Shown here piece after piece: positions 60,753 through 64,000 of a stretch of DNA of 64,000 nucleotides (position 1 is its first letter; every line of letters starts with the position of its first letter). The DNA is from Albula goreensis (taxonomy: Eukaryota; Chordata; Actinopteri; Albuliformes; Albulidae): contig CM040753.1 of assembly GCA_022829145.1 (NCBI GenBank), forward strand, positions 21,015,884 through 21,079,883, given 5' to 3'. The notes below the pieces were generated by a model, which saw only the letters and a program-made list of their open reading frames with translations, did no database searches and was not told the DNA's origin. A program made the translations under genes and the position numbers.

Positions 60753-63700
60753 AAAGCATGAAAAATACTGAAGTAGAAGAAGGAACAGCAGGTGCTGGAA
60801 ACCATGGAAACGGAGACAGTCCATTTGGGGTGCTGCCTAAGCCAGCAGATAAGAGAGAAAGGAAAAAAAAAAGAAGAAGGTACTGCAACATTCCTTCAGG
60901 CCCAATTAAAAGCACTGCTCGGCTGAACTGGAGCTGCTGAGACAAATGAAATAAATCAACCGAAAGATTATTCTCTCAGACAATGGTTATTTTAAAACGG
61001 CTCAACTATTAGCCAACTGCTTGCGGTTTGTAGATGCACAGCGCCCTAAATCAAATGCAACTGTATCCCCATCCCCAACTTTTTTGATTTATGAAAGAGG
61101 CCCATACTCATAACTTATTCTGTTTATAACTATGTTAATCATTCTGTTCTCACTGAAGGCACACTATTATGATTACACTGTACTCAGCAGCCCCTTGCTG
61201 TGGGGACTGTTGCAGACATGAGTCCAAGCTCTGCAATTGTTTTAAATGCCTAGAAGCCCAGAGCACTGCTTGAGTGTTTCCAGACTAATCAGGCAGGACT
61301 GAAATATGAGTTTGCTATATTTAAATCAGCACCATCAAGCCTCACTGCCTTCCCACCTACGGTATCCCTACAGGGAAGTGTCTCATAGACATAATTTAAT
61401 ATTCCAAGAACTCATTCAATCCATGACAGAAACCTGGACGTATTACACCACAACGAAAAGATTCTGCTCGATAGAGGAGGAAAAAGTGAGAGAGAAATTA
61501 GAGATGGAGTGCAAAGGAAGGGAAAAAAGAAAGAGAGAGAGCACAGTAGAAATTCAGAATTCATAAATGGTACCCAGCCATGATCACATGATTATGGTCC
61601 CTGAGAACGTGCTTTAGCTATTCACACATACCACCTTCTCACACACAGCCTGTGTCTTCTGCATCAGACAGTGCCCTGTTGCTCACTGTTCATACAACAC
61701 GAACAGCACGCTGTTCATTAGGATTCATACTCCTTGAGCTCCTGGGCACAGCCCATAGAGAGGAGTCACAGAGTGCCATGTCGACTCAAAGTGCAATGTG
61801 TGGGTCATAAACACCAATACTTAACTATAAGAACTATTTATTTATCAAATATTTAATTATTTGTCACAAACACTTTAAGTATTAAGTATGTACCAATTCA
61901 CCCCAGTTATCCAATGCAACCATACATTATCCCACCAGTTGCTTCGTATGGTATTTGAAGCAGGGACTTGCAGGAAGTTAAAATGACACCCAAGGAGAAC
62001 GTTAGACTTGGTGCCCAAGGACTGAGTCCAGTCCAGTGAGGACCTCAGGCATGGTTTTTGGAAAGCAGAGATGGGGTGGCAAGCTTGACAGAACACCCAG
62101 CCAGTCCTGTGGTTTCAGTTATTGATTTGCACAGGTGAGTCATCTCCAGTAGATACAGTCATGTCTGATGAATGATCGTTGTGATCCAAAATCATTCACT
62201 GACCACTTGGGGGAGACCGCAAGTAGGCCAAGCTCAGCCAAGGCGATACAGCCTGAGGCACATGACCCGGAAAGCTAATCAATGATATACATTGTTCAAA
62301 GCCTGCATTAGTTATTTCAGTAAATCAATAAAACCTGCTATACTGGTGCTGGAAAATAGTTACCGGATGAGCACATTCTCGCCATTCTTTAAAAGCATGG
62401 TTATTTCATTGCTCTTGTTGCTTTTAGGTAAATAGAATTGATTGTTCTCCGTCCAATTGTCACACTTGGCTTGGTCAGAGCAAGCTGAAAATGTGTTGGA
62501 CAAAGATAGATAATGTTTGGGTGATTGAGTCTGGTTGGGTACAAGGTATGCAATCCTTCTTTATACTTCTTAAGCAAGACAAATTCAGTGGTCTTATAAA
62601 TCCAATGTATAAGAACCTGGTATCATGAGCCTTGTTTCAGGATAAATAAAGAGTTGCTTTTCTACCTGACTGTGCATGGCAGGTCATGTGTAGGTAAATG
62701 CTCTTTTGCATGGCTGCAAGCCCATCAGACAAGCATACAATTTCAAAAACCCTCTATAGCCAAGAGCACTGAAGATCTTTCTTCATGCTAGCATGCGAAA
62801 GCTTTCATCATATCCATTTTCATTTTATTCTCAGTGTTGTTGAAAAAACTCCAATGACATTTTCATAGTTTCCATCATAAGAACATGAGAGATAAAAGAC
62901 AATTCAATGAAAGCCTTAAATAATGATCATGAACTTCAACATTTTTGTTGAAAATGCACCACTTCAAATTTTTACCACGAAGCTGAGAATTTGTTTTGCT
63001 TTGTTTACATAAAGAGGTTCTTGTGAAGGACAAAAGAACATCTAATTGTCTGAGTATGGTAATGAAGGAAAAGGCAAACACAGCCTCAAATGTTTTATCA
63101 CATCTTGACCATTCTCTTTTCGGCACAAGCCATTTTTTTTTTTAAATAAAGCACCTGAACCATCATTACTGAGGCGGCAGAATGCGGCTGAAGGCAGTGC
63201 AGAGTTAGGTACAATAACTAAAGAACAAAAGAACAAAGAACAAGACTACAGGACAGAGAACTGCTTCTGAAGGTCAAGGAACAAGAATGTGATGAAGAGG
63301 TCATTGTACAGGAGCATAATATAGGCTATGACATTTTTGAGACTGATAAAGAAGCCAGTTAAGCACATTTTGGGTTTAGTTTCTAATGCACTTCATGCCA
63401 CTTCATGAGTTTGTCAAAACTGACCACTTTCAAATTCAGTGGCCTGGATATGTGCTTTTGGAAAGAAAAAGATAAGAATTTGCACGAAGCTGAAGGGAAC
63501 CACAGCTTTGTGTATGTGAATACAGCCCCAGCTGGCACAAACTACTCTGTCTCACCCTACCTTCCAAATCTGTACACCTGCACCAGTTTAGACTCAGACA
63601 CACAGAGGATTTCAGACACACCATAGATTTTAAGGCTTGTCTTTCACTTTGCCAGTGAACTCTTATATAGCGGGAAGTGAATGTGTACAGTGAGCAGCAC

Positions 63701-63774
63701 ACTGATGCGTTTCTTGGCTGGTCATTAATCAGCTCTTTTTCTGGCATAATCTAAGTTTTTTTTGCATTGGGATT

Positions 63775-63785
63775 GGGGGGGGGGG
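63775..63785. repeat. poly-G run
   Basis: Eleven consecutive G residues in intergenic sequence near the window end. Confidence 0.9.
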
Positions 63786-64000
63786 TACTAGGACTGGCCA
63801 ATGAAAGGTATCAGGGGCACGGATCACAGGGATGTTAGACGTGCTGGAGCTGGAGTTCTTATAGTCTTTATTTTCCCGCTGAGTGGAAGGCAGAAATATC
63901 ACTGGCACGGTGGTGGCAGGGGATTGTCATCCCTCCCTGACAGGGAGAAGGAAACTTGGGGGCTGCTGTGCACTCCCTCACTCGCAGTCAGACATCCACT

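Larger units (their letters stand above)
50674..64000. other. region upstream of the resolved yjefn3 exons
   Basis: It should contain the yjefn3 first exon and promoter, but I could not identify them. It holds the Gag-like fossil and its flanking duplications (51.05-52.77 kb), CA and AAAT microsatellites, and an 11-G run at 63775-63785. Its right end (63.8-64.0 kb) is GC-richer, without a clear exon. The open frames of up to 130 codons have no recognisable domain. Confidence 0.45.

Overview
The window looks like nuclear DNA of a ray-finned fish. It is AT-rich and sparse in genes, with small exons set in long introns. It carries CA, GA and GATA-type microsatellites and fossils of L2-type LINE, Tc1-like and Gag-like elements. 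The two genes recognised encode proteins that resemble fish and mammalian CILP2 and YJEFN3. I cannot name the species.

Layout. 1-3.5 kb: intergenic, with a broken L2-like LINE reverse-transcriptase remnant near the left end. 3.51-12.24 kb: one insertion bounded by an 8-bp TG...CA inverted repeat and a 4-bp TACA target duplication. It has a 1.7-kb LTR-like left end and a primer-binding-site-like motif. Its interior is a 6.3-kb array of about 57-61-bp monomers, and it ends in a 96-bp exact copy of the LTR's 3' end. No gag or pol is seen inside. 12.24-16.4 kb: intergenic, with one striking perfect hairpin. 16.4-33.2 kb: cilp2 on the minus strand, complete in nine coding exons (CDS 3,777 nt, 1,258 codons). 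33.2-39 kb: intergenic spacer. 39.0-50.7 kb: yjefn3 on the minus strand. Five coding exons covering the whole YjeF_N fold are resolved, but the first coding exon is not. 50.7-64 kb: region upstream of yjefn3, with a Gag zinc-knuckle fossil between locally duplicated segments and otherwise nothing I can call.

The tandem, same-strand arrangement yjefn3 then cilp2 matches the human 19p13 order as I recall it, and supports CILP2 rather than CILP1 as the identity. All exon junctions given were read by eye as GT/AG sites with matching phase, and the summed lengths are in frame. The genes are not functionally linked: cilp2 encodes a secreted cartilage-matrix protein, and yjefn3 an ApoA-I-binding-protein-like YjeF_N protein.

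The most unusual object is the LTR-bounded element whose interior is a minisatellite. cilp2 is also notable for two thrombospondin type-1 repeats where the mammalian proteins have one.
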